A DNA stretch of 64,000 nucleotides, from positions 7,819,501 to 7,883,500 of the forward strand of contig OY821741.1 of the NCBI GenBank assembly GCA_963682055.1, in the 5' to 3' direction. The DNA is from Primula veris (Eukaryota; Streptophyta; Magnoliopsida; Ericales; Primulaceae). Position 1 is the stretch's first letter. Each line of letters starts with the position of its first letter. The notes beneath the pieces are model-generated. The model was given only the letters and a program-made list of their open reading frames with translations. It was not told where the DNA came from and made no database searches. The position numbers and the translations under genes were made by a program. Shown in pieces: positions 25,304 through 37,420 of the stretch.

Positions 25304-25985
25304 GACAATTGCAGCCGCTAGAGATAGCAATGAAGTCCATATCCTAGGAGATACACATTGCATGCTCGTAACATCAAGTCTTTACCTTCTCTTAAATATA
25401 TGAACGAAGACCAAACTATGTTCAGCGAGAAACTTCTCCTACAAGAGCTTGATCGATTTCTTGCTGATGCTACGTCAATGGGCAGAAATTTCACCCAGGT
25501 AGAAAATGAGGGCTTAATGGTTCTTTCAGCCTGTCTTTAAATATGCGTGGAGGGAATTTCTGCTTACCAGAGAACTACTTTGACTTCTTAACGAGTGTTT
25601 TCTTAATGCAGTCATCTGTCACGCTGTCTATTATTTCCCCGGACCAGTCTCCAAGGCTTGGAATGTTATTTGCGGCGGTAAGATATATATGTATTAATAA
25701 ATGTGTCATGTCCTTTTCTTGTCTGTTTTTCTTCGTTCATTACGTTTAAATGTGACTTTATTTGTGTGTGCCTGTAGTTTCTTGAGCTAAAGAGGTATAT
25801 TAGAGATGCACTATATCTCGGAATAAAAATGTACAATTAATACCACGTATATTAGCGATAACTTTTCTGAAATTGAAGTTTTTCTGTTAGAAAGTGATTT
25901 TGGTAATGTCTCGTCAAGTCAAATTTTCGGTTCTTTTCAATTTATGGCGTTATTAATATAATTTAACTTTAAGTTTTGGGGGGGG
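25304..25985 (+). pseudogene. Unrecognised multi-exon gene remnant (left arm)
   Basis: An exon-like tract after an AAAGCAG acceptor reads AAARDSNEVHILGD in one frame and, shifted, KYMNEDQTMFSEKLLLQEL, DRFLADATSMGRNFTQ before GTAGAAA. The next piece reads SSVTLSIISPDQSPRLGMLF, then GCGGCGGTAAG as a donor. The third reads FLELKRYIRDALYLGIKMYN. The right arm has the same three plus a fourth piece (58817-59000). The arms differ by small indels, and frames switch within pieces. It lies directly 3' of the SNF2 remnant on the same strand. I cannot name the family, and it is uncertain whether it was ever joined to the SNF2 gene. Confidence 0.4.
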
Positions 25986-26180
25986 GCAACAAAACATTTT
26001 GGAGAGGAGTATACCAGCCAACATGATCCCCTTACCAATAACATTACAACAGCTAGAGTTGATTCAACCCATTATTAGAGATTTGAAATGGGTTACAAGT
26101 ACTATAACCGGAAGATGAACACGAGAAATTTCTGATATTTATTTTGCTTTAAAAACGTAGTTTTTCTTTTTTCTTTTTCT

Positions 26181-26336
26181 GCCAACGTGATTAACTAGTT
26201 TGTTTGCCTCTGTAGTTGAGGTTGAGGCCTTGATGAGATCTCTTGAATTTCTTTTTCTGCCAACGTGATTAACTAGTTTGTTTGCCTCTGTAGTTGAGGT
26301 TGAGGCCATGATGAGATCTCTTGAAGATGCTATGAA
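26181..26336. repeat. 78-bp tandem duplication, two units
   Basis: GCCAACGTGATTAACTAGTT starts at 26181 and again at 26259, with the intervening sequence repeated through GAGGTTGAGGCC and GATGAGATCTCTTGAA. The right arm (58320-58400) has a single unit, so the duplication arose after the arms separated or was lost on the right. The 78-bp length keeps any frame (26 codons). Confidence 0.85.
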
Positions 26337-26369
26337 CCAGCCTTTGGCGACCCCCATTCAGTATTATGG

Positions 26370-27105
26370 TTACCGATGATCAACAAGATGTTTTTTTTGA
26401 TAAGCGAATAAGTGATATACCAGATAAAATGGTATTTTCTCTTCCCTTAAACTTTTAGTTATGCATGCACGTGTTATTCAATTTGCGCTTGCTATTTTGG
26501 TATAATTTTTTGCAAACTCCGAGTGAAGGGTTGTCTTTGGTTTTCTCGTACGTTTACATAAATAGTCTTTTGATATAATATTCACTTTATTTCTTTAATA
26601 CGGTTTTCATTTTTCTATTTGATTATTAAAACTGACGCATCAATGTTTCTTCTGGTTGTCATGATTAAAATCCCTTATATTTGATTATTAATCTGGTTCT
26701 GCTTATTGGTTTGGTTACTTATTTTTTGGTATAATTTTTCGTAAACTTCCAGTGATCAAGATCCTTCTTTTATTTTCCTCAGCCATTTATATCTATATAC
26801 TCTTTGTACTGTACATTTTATGATATTCACTTTGTTCCTTTTTACACTCTTTCTTATTCCTTAACTTGTGCTTATTACACTCTTTGTACTGTTTGAACTT
26901 CTTAATTTGTGTTTTTTCCGGAACATGCCTGCGTTAAATGACCAATCAATCCACCACTACTCATCTCTAAGATTGGTTACCGAAATTTTGTATCTTTACA
27001 TAATAATCGAAACTATGAACTTTGTGTAGGTGGAGCATTGGAAGGTTAACGATTCAATAAGGCAGGTCCAACAAATTTAGAAAATTAATTTTAGAAATTA
27101 TACTT
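26370..27105. repeat. Paralogous copies of SNF2 intron/exon edge sequence
   Basis: 26375-26600 (GATGATCAACAAGATG, AAGCGAATAAGTGATATACC, then intron-like sequence) is a diverged copy of 22235-22620. 26700-26890 is a diverged copy of 23180-23330. The arm therefore contains internal, older duplications in addition to the arm-to-arm one. Confidence 0.65.
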
Positions 27106-27897
27106 GCACTCTCTTTAGATTCCTACAAATGGCATCTTTTATATTCACAAATTATGTAGTGTTAATGACTGTTTTACATTTTTAATTGGTGACCCGACAA
27201 TTTTATTATCAGAAACGCAAGAAGCAAAAGAAAGCGAAGAACCATTGTTAATTCAGAATACATTATGCAGTAAAAGTGCCTTGTTTAGTCGAAGCCTTTA
27301 AGCTCCACTTAGGTTTAGCTTTTTAATATTATAACTCGCATTTTGATCATCAGCATGAAAGGCAGATGTTTTCTGGTTTTTTTTTTTCAGTATAAGCTTT
27401 TAAACAAGATGGAATGATAAAAGCCAGCTTGTTTGCTTTAAGACCCAGCTTCCAAAAATCGATTTCAAATATCAGAAAGACAAAAAGCAAAAAAGAAAAC
27501 CTTATGTAACCTTGGCTTAATGTAGAAAGAGTTGAGCCAGACCAACCAAATACCCTAATCGCAGTCGTGACCGCACACACCAATCATTCATTTACTTAGT
27601 TACTGCATTTGGGGAAAAAAAAAAACAAATATATACGTTACCGGTCCATTTATACACCTACTTGAGATGGTAAGTTTTTTGGTTGAAAACTTGGCGATAA
27701 GGAATAATTTCTCTATATTAGCAAGAATTGCCAACTTACAACCTAGACTGAATCCTTAACTCCTTTCTATGGGCATAAAAAGCCGTACTTACGAGTAGAA
27801 ATATACCTTCTCATCACCCACTTTTAATAGTCAATTATAAGGCTTAGTATAAAACATATTAATATGCTACGATTTTTCAAACTAAGTTATATCTAAC

Positions 27898-27972
27898 CAT
27901 TTTCTCATAATTCTCCCAACAGGCAGCAATATCGGCTTCATCGGCAATATGAGAAGGAAGCGCAAATTCCAT
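27898..27972 (-). CDS. Small first-exon-like frame at inner edge of left arm
   Basis: On the minus strand an ATG-led 25-codon frame, MEFALPSHIADEADIAACWE.., ends in AAAATG followed by a GTTAG donor-like site. The same frame occurs at 57161-57235 in the right arm with five amino-acid differences and no stop in either. Conservation of frame and donor suggests a real coding exon, possibly the start of a gene antisense to the SNF2 remnant. The family is not recognised. Confidence 0.3.
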
Positions 27973-28319
27973 GTTCTTTAAGTCTTGTATGCTTATCCCC
28001 AGGAGGCATGCAAGGATGTTCAGAAATAGTACAAATGTTTAAACTGCATGCATGTTATTATTTATTAGGGTTGCTATGACAAAGAATCCCTTTTTGAGAA
28101 TTTTTTTTCCCGTTTGGTAGGTTCATATTTGAACTTCATTCTGTACATGCCAGATCATAAATTACAATTTTTTATTTATTTTTAAAGTCTGACTAGAGGC
28201 CAAAGATGAGAATTCATAATTTATCTGTATTCCTATTATCAGCCATGTTTCAGCAAAACAAGTAGAAGCCAGTTTTTTTAAATTTTTAGTAGCACACAAA
28301 AAAAAAACCCAACTACTTT

Positions 28320-31300
28320 CTCTCTCTATGGCGGCTGCATGGCAGCCTTTCTACCGGGGAGGGATAAACTCCCTATTCATACTAAAAACGTTCAACTTAT
28401 GTCCCCCGATCCCCCTCCTACTAAATCCCTCGCATCTATAGTCAGCTCTCAATCCAATAATCACAAAATTGATTTAAAAGAAGTCGGCACGTATAGAGGT
28501 AAACCTCTAATTGAATTTTCTATGGAAGACGCCAAAGCTCTATCGGAACCATTTAGTACACCATTGTTGACAAATTTACTCACGGTAAACCGGATATGGA
28601 GACTATAAGAAAACTCTTCAGTAAGTAAGACCTAAAAACTGCTTATAATATTGGTACGTTTAACTCTAAGCATATTTTAATTTGTTTCTTTCATGAAGAC
28701 GATTTCACTAGAATATGGCTAAATAATATTTGGTATATAAAACAATATCCTATGAGAGTTTTCAAATGGACTTACGATTTCGATCCGGATTTTGAAACTC
28801 TTGTATCCGCTATTTGGATTTCTTTGCCTAACCTACCTATTCATCTCTATAATAAATCAAGTATTTTTTCAATTGCAAGAGCTTTTGGGGTCCCCCTTAA
28901 AGTTGATGAAGCTACTTCTAGGTTACCTCGACCGGGATTTGTGTGGAAATCGACCTTACTCAGGAACTTATTTAGAGGGTTAGAATAGGGTATGGAGAAG
29001 ATTGTGGTTTTTGGCAATATTACACTTATGAGGATTTACCTGATTACTAAGGCTATTGTTTTAAGCAAGGGCATATTATTAAAGATTGCAACTTTAAATA
29101 GAAGGAAAATGGTAAAGAAAACAGATGAGACAAAGAAAAAGAAAAAAGCAAAATTGAGAAAGCAATTATTACAGCTCCTGAAGAGGGCAATCAAACTAAA
29201 AGCAAAAGAGAGACCCAATTATACAAACCACCAAACTATGATAAAAAGGAAAGCACCAAAGATTGGGTTATGAGAAGAAAGTTGCACTTGCCCTATATAA
29301 GCTCTTTCAAAATAGCATCAGAAAAATCACTTGTGCAAGAAAAAAAAATTAGTTACTATTCTAGATGACTCTGATGGGGAAATAGAAGAAATAATATGTG
29401 ATAAGCCTGGACAAGATACAGTTGAAGATGTTATACTAAAAAATGATAATATTGAGGAATTTGAAAAAGGAGAAGAATATGGTTTAGAAGTGCTTTCAAG
29501 CAGTGAGAAAAGAAAAATAGAAGAGGATAGAGAAAAAAGGTTGTAAATGATTATTCATCCAGGTACTCAAATAGAGCCCCTTAACTCAGAAAATAGTGGC
29601 TCCAATGTTGAAGAGCAGACTAACTGGGAAAAAGCTCAGTCCAGAAGTAAAAAGAAAAAAGCAATAAAAAAGGAGTTTGCCTTACAAAAAATAAGGAAAA
29701 ACTGGAGAGCTGCATGATTATTAGATCCTCTAATGTGGGGGAAAGAAAGATGTATAATTAATGATTACATCACTTATTTGGAATGTTAGAGGGTTGGAAA
29801 ATAAAGCTACTTGCAGAAGAATCAAAAGTTTATGTATGATGAACAAAGTTATGTTGCTAGTATGTATAGATCTTATGGTAGAAAACAATAGTATATAGAA
29901 GATTTCAAGGTGGCTTTGGGATTTGACAAAGCCTTAGCTCAAGAAGAAAATAAAATATGGGTTTTCTACTATGATTATTTGGATGTTAACCTGAGAAATC
30001 AAAACAATCAATGCCTTAATTTTGATGTTAACCTGAGAAATCAAAACAATCAATGCCTTAATTTTGATGTTAAAGTGTTATCTATCTCGAAGTCTATTCT
30101 AGTTTCTATTTGTTTATGCTAAATGCAATGTTGCAGAAAGGGAGAGTCTTCGGGAATTCTTGGCTCAAAATCACCCTCAAGAGCCTTGGTTTATAGCCGG
30201 AGACTTTAACATTGTTTCTGCTGAGGAAGATAAAGTGGGTGGGCTACCTATCAATTTAAATTCTGCTGCTGCTTATTTGGACTATATTACTAACTTAGGA
30301 TGCCAAGAGGTAAACTACAAAGGATCTAGATTCACTTGGTGGAACAAAAGAGATGCGAATGGTTCCATACAAGAAAGAATTGACAAATTTTGTGTGAATC
30401 AAAGTTGCTATACTCTTTTTTCTGGCATATTTCTAGAACACTTGAGTAAAACTAATTCAGATCATAGTCCTTTGCTCTTAACTTGTAAAACTGAATTGAA
30501 CCACAATGTAAGCAGATTCATTTTTCAGAAATTTTGGGTGCAACATGTTGATTTTATGGAGATTGTCAAAGCTAACTGGAGCTTTCATGAAAAAGTGAAT
30601 GCTTAATACTTTCTAACTCAAAATCTTAAGAAACTTAAGAAAGTGCTAATTAAGTGGAACATAGATAACTTTGTTAATATCTTCCAAAAGTTATTGATGC
30701 TGAAGATGTGGTGTTGAGAGCTGGGAAAGCCTTTGAAGATGATCGTTCCTCTGCAAATAAAATTGAGATTAATAAACCTTCTGCAAATTTGAAATACAGA
30801 CCGAAGATTGAAAAATACTTTTGGAATCAAAAAGCCAACTTAAAGTGGGTTAAATAAGGATATGCTAACACAAAATTCTTTCATGGGGTGGCTAAAAAAA
30901 GAAGGGGTAAAAGGGTAATTAATTATATCACCAGCAGTCAAGGAGTAGTGTTGACTGAAAAAGATGAAATTCAAAGAGAGGATGTAAACTACTTTAAGGG
31001 CATTTTAGCTGCCAAATTTTCAACAAGAGTACAAAAGTCTGCATTTATTGACTAGACTGGTAACAGATGAGCAAAATGAAAAATTATGTGCTAACATCAC
31101 TACAGAGGAAATTTAGCAAGCCATTCGGGACCTTCATAAAAGCAGTGCTCCTGGAGTTGATAGGTTTATGGGTATATTTTCACAGCAGCATGAGAATATA
31201 TTAAAGATGACTTGCTTAAAACAGTGGAGCAATTTTTTGCTGGATCAAAACTTCCTAAATCTATGTCATCTACCTTGCTTTAATTTCTAAGAATAATACT

Positions 31301-34179
31301 CCTAACTCTTTTGCTGAGTATAGACCCATTAGTTTATGCACTTTTTTCAACAAAGTCATCTCTAAAATTATGAACTATAAATTATCTGAAGTCATTCCTA
31401 ATATTATTTCTGAAAATCAGAGTGATTTTGTTAAAAACGGAGATTTTGTTGATAATATCCTCTTTGCTCAAGAATTTATTTTCACTATTAATAACAAATC
31501 CAATGGTAAAAGTATTGCTCTCAAGGTAGATATGAAGAAAGCATATGACAAGATCTCTTGGTTTTTTTTTTAATTTTTACATTAAGAAAAATGGGTTTTG
31601 TTGAGATTTGGATAGATAGAATTTGGAGATTAATTGCTAATAATGGTGTTTCTATCTTGGTCAATGGTGCTCCTACATGGTTCTTCTATCTTGGTCTATT
31701 TATATTGTGTTTTGAAGTATTATCAAGAAACCTCAATGGTCATATGTTTAATAAAAGATGGAAGTCTTTTAAATCTACATTGGGAACTCCTATTATCACC
31801 CACTTAGCTTTTGTAGATGATATTATTATTTCTAGTGGAGCTGATATCTACTCCATTAAGTAAGTTAAAAAAGTTTTATTGCCATACAATGATGATTTTG
31901 GGCAAGAGATAAGTCTGGATAAAAGCTTTTCTTATGTTTCTAAAGCAGTGGAAGAAAAGAAGAAAGAAAAATTTGCAATTTGCTTAATGTTAAAAGAAAA
32001 AAGCCTCATTTTACTTACCTAGGATGCCAGCTGTATGCATGCCATAAGAAATGCATTATGTTCCATGAGCTGATTCTGAAGATAAGAAAGAAAATATCAG
32101 GATGGAGAACTCAACATCTAAATATTGGAGGTAAGCTTACTCTAATAAAATATGTTTTCAATATTATGTCAGTTTATACATTAGGTGCAATGAATCCTCC
32201 TTTGCAAGTGATTAAAAAGTGGATCAACTATTGGCCAATTTCTTTTGCGGTCAAGTAGAAGGAAAAAACAAATATCATTGGGTAAAGTGGAAACATATTT
32301 GCAGGCCTTTTGAAGAAGGTGGTTTGAGTATTAGAACTTTTAAAAGTATCTCTGAAGGTTTTCCTATTAAAATTTGGTGGAACTTTAGAACTAAAAACAA
32401 CTTGTGGTCAACCTTTATGAAAGCTAAATATTGCAAGAAATTACATCCTAATGAAGTTAAGGAAAAAAATGGAGCTAATACTTGTGCTAGAATGTTGAAA
32501 ATTAGAGATGTGGCAGAAGAACAAAGGAGATGGCTAATTGGCAAGGGTGAATTATCAGTCAATTTAAAGAATTTGTTTGGTGGTGGACCAATCAAAAATC
32601 CTAATATAGACTCTAATATTGCTATTAGAGTTATGCAAAAAAAAATTGGTTAGGATAGAGAAGCTATAATTCGAAATATTCCTATTAATAGCAAACATTC
32701 ATTTGTTTCTAATATTGACCATCAATGAGATATTACAGATAAAATGATTTGGAAATTAAATGAGATAGGAGATTTTAGTTTTAAATCAGTTTGGAAACTA
32801 ATTAGAGATAAATCTCATATAAACTTGGTCTATAAAATGTTGTGGAATAGTTGGATACTTTTGAAAGTTTCTTACTTTGCTTGGAGAGTGTTCAACAATA
32901 CCACTTCAGTTGATAATTTGGTACAGAAAGTGGGAGTTCAGCTAGCTTCTAGATGTGATTGCTGCAAAAAAATAGAGCAAACCTTAGAACATTTGCTAAG
33001 TAAATGTATCATAGCAGAGATCATTTGGAATTATTTTGGTGAACTTCATGGTATAAAATATTCAGATAAGTCTATTAGAGGAAGATGCATTGCTTTTTGA
33101 ATTCTAGATACCACTAAGCATAGCAAGTTGATAAATATTATTTACAAAGTCTTACCTATTTTCAATCTATGGTGTATTTGGAAAGGAAGGTACTCTAGCA
33201 AATTTGAGGGTATTCATATGAGTGAGCATACTATTATTTCTGAGATTAAAATGCAAATTCACAAATGCTCTGTCAAAAATATTTTTTTTCCTAATAAGTG
33301 GAGTTGGGAAAATATAAACACCATTAAGCCTATTAAGGCTAAAAAGATTATTAAGGTGGTAAAATGGTTAACTCCTCCTAGTGACTACATGAAGTTAAAC
33401 ACAGATGGCAGCTACAATTCGGTTTCAAATCAAAGTGGAATTGGGGGGTCTTTTAATAAATCAATTTGGGGGTTTTGTCCTAGGGTTTCACAACAAAATT
33501 GAGAGCCAATCTGGGCTAGAATCTGAAGCTAAAGCAATTCTATTGGTCTCCAAATTATTGATGCTAATCATTTAGTATTAGAAAGTGATTCTAAACAGTT
33601 GATTAATATTTTAAAAGGGAATTCTAAATCTCATTGGATTATCAACTCTATTATCAACAAGATTCAGCAATTATTAAAAGAGAAAACTTATCTTTTGAGT
33701 TTTATTGAACGAGAAGGCAACACTGGAGCAGATCTACTTGCAAAAATTGGTTCTACCTGCGAAATGAAAACCTCAGATAATATCAACGAGTTTTCAAAGG
33801 AACGAACATAAGGCAGTAATAAAGCTAAAGGCATATGGGGTGTCTTACCTTCATGTGCGTCATGATAATTAGAGAAGAAGACAGAGGTAGGTGGTTGAAG
33901 TGGTGGAGTTTTTCTCTCTCATCAGGTGAGTGGAATTTGAAAAGTTTGAGAAATGCGAGAGTTTTCAGAGATTAATGAAAGCTTATTACAAAGATGGTCC
34001 CTCGAGTTCAACAAGAGATGGAGAAAAGTTTTTTTTACTTATTTGTAATTTTCTAAGTTTTCATTAATTATGTTCAAGTCCTTACCTTATTTATTTCAAG
34101 GTGTAATACACTTATAATTTTTGTTGTGTGGTTTTTCCTCCTTTTTTATATTATTAATAAAAAGTGAGGTTTTTCCACC

Positions 34180-34180
<1 letters not shown>
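28320..34180 (+). mobile_element. Degenerate L1-type LINE (non-LTR retrotransposon)
   Basis: An ORF1-like region (28329-29700) carries a plant LINE gag with DUF4283-type sequence (IWLNNIWYIKQYPMRVFKW, SAIWISLPNLPIHLYNKS) and a Lys/Glu-rich tail. ORF2 starts near 29761 with MITSLIWNVRGLENKATC. The apurinic-type endonuclease shows WFIAGDFNIVS and KTNSDHSPLLL (30160-30606). The reverse transcriptase shows GKSIALKVDMKKAYDKISW and a catalytic AFVDDIIIS (31370-31863). A Cys/His-rich region is CDCCKKIEQTLEHLLSKC (about 32955-33010). C-terminal RNase H shows KLNTDGSYNS and FIEREGNTGADLLAKIG (33390-33760). Many stops and frameshifts make it inactive. The 3' end probably lies near 34180, before the (TA)n run. 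It occupies the spacer just inside the left arm. Confidence 0.9.
29982..30071 (+). repeat. 42-bp tandem duplication inside the LINE
   Basis: GATGTTAACCTGAGAAATC starts at 29982 and again at 30024, with GATGTTAAAGTG at 30066 beginning a third unit. Two perfect 14-codon units encode DVNLRNQNNQCLNF. It preserves frame, between the endonuclease N-terminus and its main block. Confidence 0.9.

Positions 34181-34182
<2 letters not shown>

Positions 34183-34228
<46 letters not shown>
34183..34228. repeat. (TA)n microsatellite
   Basis: About 23 TA dinucleotides at the presumed 3' end of the LINE, immediately followed by a small hairpin. Confidence 0.85.
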
Positions 34229-34230
<2 letters not shown>

Positions 34231-34234
<4 letters not shown>

Positions 34235-34330
34235 TCATCATAGAACAACTTTTCCACCAAATTTGGATTATGTGCTAATTTTTGTTATGTGTGAAATTTG
34301 GAAAAACATTTTTCTATGATGATATATTTT
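34231..34330. mobile_element. Small foldback (about 100 bp)
   Basis: ATATCATCATAGAACAACTT at the left pairs with TTTTTCTATGATGATATATT at the right. Inner AAATTTGG/GAAATTTGG blocks also pair. Probably a short MITE-like element between the (TA)n run and the XLG duplication. Confidence 0.5.
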
Positions 34331-34719
34331 GGTGCAGAATGACAAAATTACCCCCTCACGTTAACGTTTGTCAAATGTCATGTGACATGATTCCGTGATT
34401 AATTTAAACGATGGTACCTAAATTGAAAAGTTTTTAGAGTGTGGTACCCAAATTGAAAAAATTGAAAGTTTAGTAACCAAATCGTTAAAAGCACATAGTT
34501 TGGTGTATGAAACATACAAAACCTCCATAGTAATATGAATCCATTTCAGTAGTCTGTCAGGGTTTTTTCCATATCCTCAATCCGTTGTTTAAACTTTGCG
34601 GTTTGGAACTCAGCCATAGAACACAACATTGAAATATCATGTGTATAAACTCTCTTGGAATTCCACAAACTTTACTTTTTATTTTATCGAACCTAATATT
34701 TGACTGTTATATTCTCTAG

Positions 34720-35318
34720 ATACCAGCTAATAAGGGCAAATGCCAAAGGCATGCATAAATGAAGGTTGCAAAATGGGTTGAGATATTCGAAGATGTTGTG
34801 TCGTTGTATTTTGCGTATCGCTAAGTGATTACGATCAAGTAGGTCCCTCCTTCGAATACAGAGGTAGTGGGACCCTCCTACAAAACAAAATGCTACAAAC
34901 TAAAGAGTTTTTCGAAACAATGGTGTCACACCCATGTTTCAGAAACACCCCTTTTGTCTTAATCCTAAACAAATACGACTTATTTGAAGAAAAAGTGAAT
35001 CGTGTGCCTTTAAGTTCTTGTGAGTGGTTTACCGATTTTAGCCCTGTTAGACCTCTACACAACAATCAATCATTGGCTAATCATGCTTACTACTATGTTG
35101 CTATGAAGTTTAAGGATCTTTATTCTTCGTTGACGGATCGGAAGCTTTTTGTTTGGCAAGCTAGGGCTAGGGACCAAGTTACTATCGATGAAGCGTTTGA
35201 GTATATTAGAGAGGTTCTTAAATGGGATGAAGAAAGGGAAGAGAACTACTATAATGTGCAAAAGGATTCGTTTTACAGTACAGATATAAGTTCTTCACCA
35301 TTTGAAAGGCAGGAGTGA
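34720..35318 (+). pseudogene. XLG C-terminal exon, copy B, frameshifted
   Basis: Nearly identical to 552-1146 in its last 430 bp (34890-35318: same [13 protein letters not shown] block, [12 protein letters not shown] end). The first 100 bp carry several indels compared with copy A: GCATGAACG has become GCATGCATAAATG (+4), GCAAGTGGG has become GCAAAATGGG (+1), and GATGTTCGTG has become GATGTTGTG (-1). The frame is lost between YQLIRVN and [19 protein letters not shown] sequence. Upstream of the exon there is LINE and repeat sequence rather than XLG exons. It is a duplicated, non-functional exon. Confidence 0.9.
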
Positions 35319-35756
35319 TGTAATTTATGTTTAATACTCTGATTTGCAACGTAGATATAGAGGGCAGTTTTAATAATTTTTCAAAAAAGAAGTGCAAACT
35401 TGAAAGCATTATTGATGTACCAAGTTGGATTATTTAATTGGTTGTGTAAAAAAGATTTTAGTGCATACCATGATATTTTTGTTACCGAAAATTGCGATTA
35501 GTATATATGATAGGTGATCGGTGTCCTTATTTTCCTCCTAATTGTACTTGGTTAACGTACGGGAAACAAGTAAATTTGAGGTAAATGTGTGTCACCAGTG
35601 CATTGTGTTAGTATTATGTTGTATTGTGAATTTTCCGGACGGTTTTTATGCTAATTGCTTCAGGGCTCAGGCTATATATATACACACTTAATATTCTTAA
35701 TGTTCAACTTATGTTTATCTTGGTATCACGATTCACAACCATTTAGTGTACAGTAT

Positions 35757-36391
35757 CACTCTGAAACCGGATCCATTTTTGCTGTCATAATTTTTTAGCG
35801 TAGTCTATCCTAATTTTTTTGGACTCATCAATCCCATCCAAAATTCAACAAAAATTATGGAAATATTATTACGTATGATTGACTACATACACTACTCGGT
35901 AACACGAGTAGTTAAAAAAAATTAAGTTTTCAATTTCATTACGGTACGTTATTTTAGAGTAACACTACCGTAAATCCGGTAAATGCGTGTCACACACTAA
36001 AAACCCAAATACATATTAATGAACCCAAAATAACTAATAGCCTAAAATTAATTTAAATTTAAAATTAAAACTAAAATATTCTATTGGTTGACACACCCTA
36101 AATTATATATAGTGCACCGTATGAAGAAAAAAATAAAAATCAAATTTATTAACTGTGCCGAAAAAGTATCGGATTGATGCATTTCAAGTACGTTACGTAA
36201 AAAATAAAAATCAAATTTATCAACCGTAACGAAAAAGTATCGGATATGCAATCATGTCAACACTTTTTTTACTTAACCTTTTATTCATAATTTTTGTTAA
36301 CCATTAGATTTGATTGTTTTTGATGTATAAAAAAATTAGGATAGACGACCTAAAAAAGAGGTAGCAAAAATGGATCCCTCTGAACCAGGTC
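35757..36391. mobile_element. Terminal-inverted-repeat element, about 635 bp
   Basis: The left end CGGATCCATTTTTGCTGTCA and following GTCTATCCTAATTTTTTTGG are matched in reverse complement by the right end (AAAAAAATTAGGATAGACG, GTAGCAAAAATGGATCCCTC). It is inserted in copy B of the XLG duplication and missing from copy A. Internally it holds AAAAATAAAAATCAAATTTAT twice (36130 and 36200) next to AAAAAGTATCGGAT. No coding capacity; the superfamily was not determined. Confidence 0.75.
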
Positions 36392-37420
36392 TTATGAAGT
36401 TGTCCACGTAATGATATGCCCCGATAATGCCTACCATAATAAAATGAACCAGCTTACAGCACTTATTAAAGAATACAGGAATTATTAGGATAACAATAGA
36501 GATGCATCCATTAACTCCAAGGTTCTTATTTTGAGAGAGAAAACACAAAATGGGGTTGTCAAGTTTGCAAATAGTTTTACCCTACTAATACTAATATTAG
36601 AATCAGACAGATATTGTTAGAAGAAGGTTTAGATCTTGCAAATGTTGGATTCGATCAAATAGATGTTAGTTAAAAAGCAAGTGTAGCAAGTGTTCCCGTA
36701 TACACATCTTCTTGATCTACACCTTTTAAAGTTGCAACATAGAGAAGAAGGAGAATGAGAAGTAAGCAACTTTAACTCCAAGTCTCCGACGAGATCACTT
36801 GCCTTAACATTAGCTCTCAACCAGATCAGGTTTCATTAGTAATTAGTAGGGATTCGAGTAGCGGGAAGGTACTTATAGACCTACCTACATACCCGATACA
36901 ATAAAATATAACATATTATTTGTTTATATTTTGGGTTTTTATCAGATAGTCCGGTGCGGTTTATGCTGGGGTTTCCGGTCGGTTATGTAGTTGAAACCAT
37001 ACCCGACCCTATACCCTACGAAGTCGTGCAAATCGGTCCCTGTGTTTTTTTGGTCTGGGGGTAGTCTTAACAGCCCTGCCGCTAGCTAGCCTAGCTTTTT
37101 AAGCCAATGAAGCACAAATATAATTTTGCTTTGAAACCAAAAGCAACAAACAGATGATTGTTTGGGAATCAGGATTAGTAAATGGCAGGGGCGCTATATA
37201 ATTTTTTTTCATACCTATATGTGTTTTTTTTTCCATAAAATAGGGCCCACCGCTCATTATTTAAAATTTTGTTCAGGATACATAGATATTTTTTTTTTTT
37301 TACTTTTTCATCGATTTTTATCAAAATGAGAGAGGTCGTGGCCCCTGACTATCCCCACCTAGTTACTTCCACGTGATTAGTCCATATATTATGACAAGTA
37401 AGTGGGTAAGTGGTAACGTT

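Larger units (their letters stand above)
21243..27985. repeat. Inverted duplication, left arm
   Basis: It matches 57150-64000 in reverse complement. Anchors: CATTCATTCTCTGAGGTTAGGACT near 21440 against 63781-63805; the SNF2 exon sequence; the second-gene exons at 25300-25950; and the inner edge GGAATTTGCG..GAGAATTATGAGAAAATGG (minus strand, about 27900-27972). Homology stops at about 27985. The outer limit is unknown because the right arm runs off the window. Compared with the right arm it has an extra 1.8 kb (22310-24090, SNF2 exon with Walker A plus intron), an extra 0.5 kb (about 26620-27105) and one extra 78-bp repeat unit. It lacks the LTR element and one MITE. Confidence 0.88.
34530..37420. 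repeat. Segmental duplication containing XLG exon, copy B
   Basis: Same orientation as 355-2090. It aligns from ATGAATCCATTTCAGTAG through the exon, then 36545-37160 (GGATTCGATCAAATAGATG, GATTCGAGTAGCGGGAAGG) and 37375-37420 (GATTAGTCCATATATTATGA). A foldback element (35757-36391) and a second insertion (about 37165-37375) interrupt it. Confidence 0.85.

Noticed and set aside
34183..34228. (TA)n run as the poly-A/simple-repeat tail of the LINE
   Set aside because: Possible, but no target-site duplication could be matched between 28320 and 34180, so the 3' end is only approximate.
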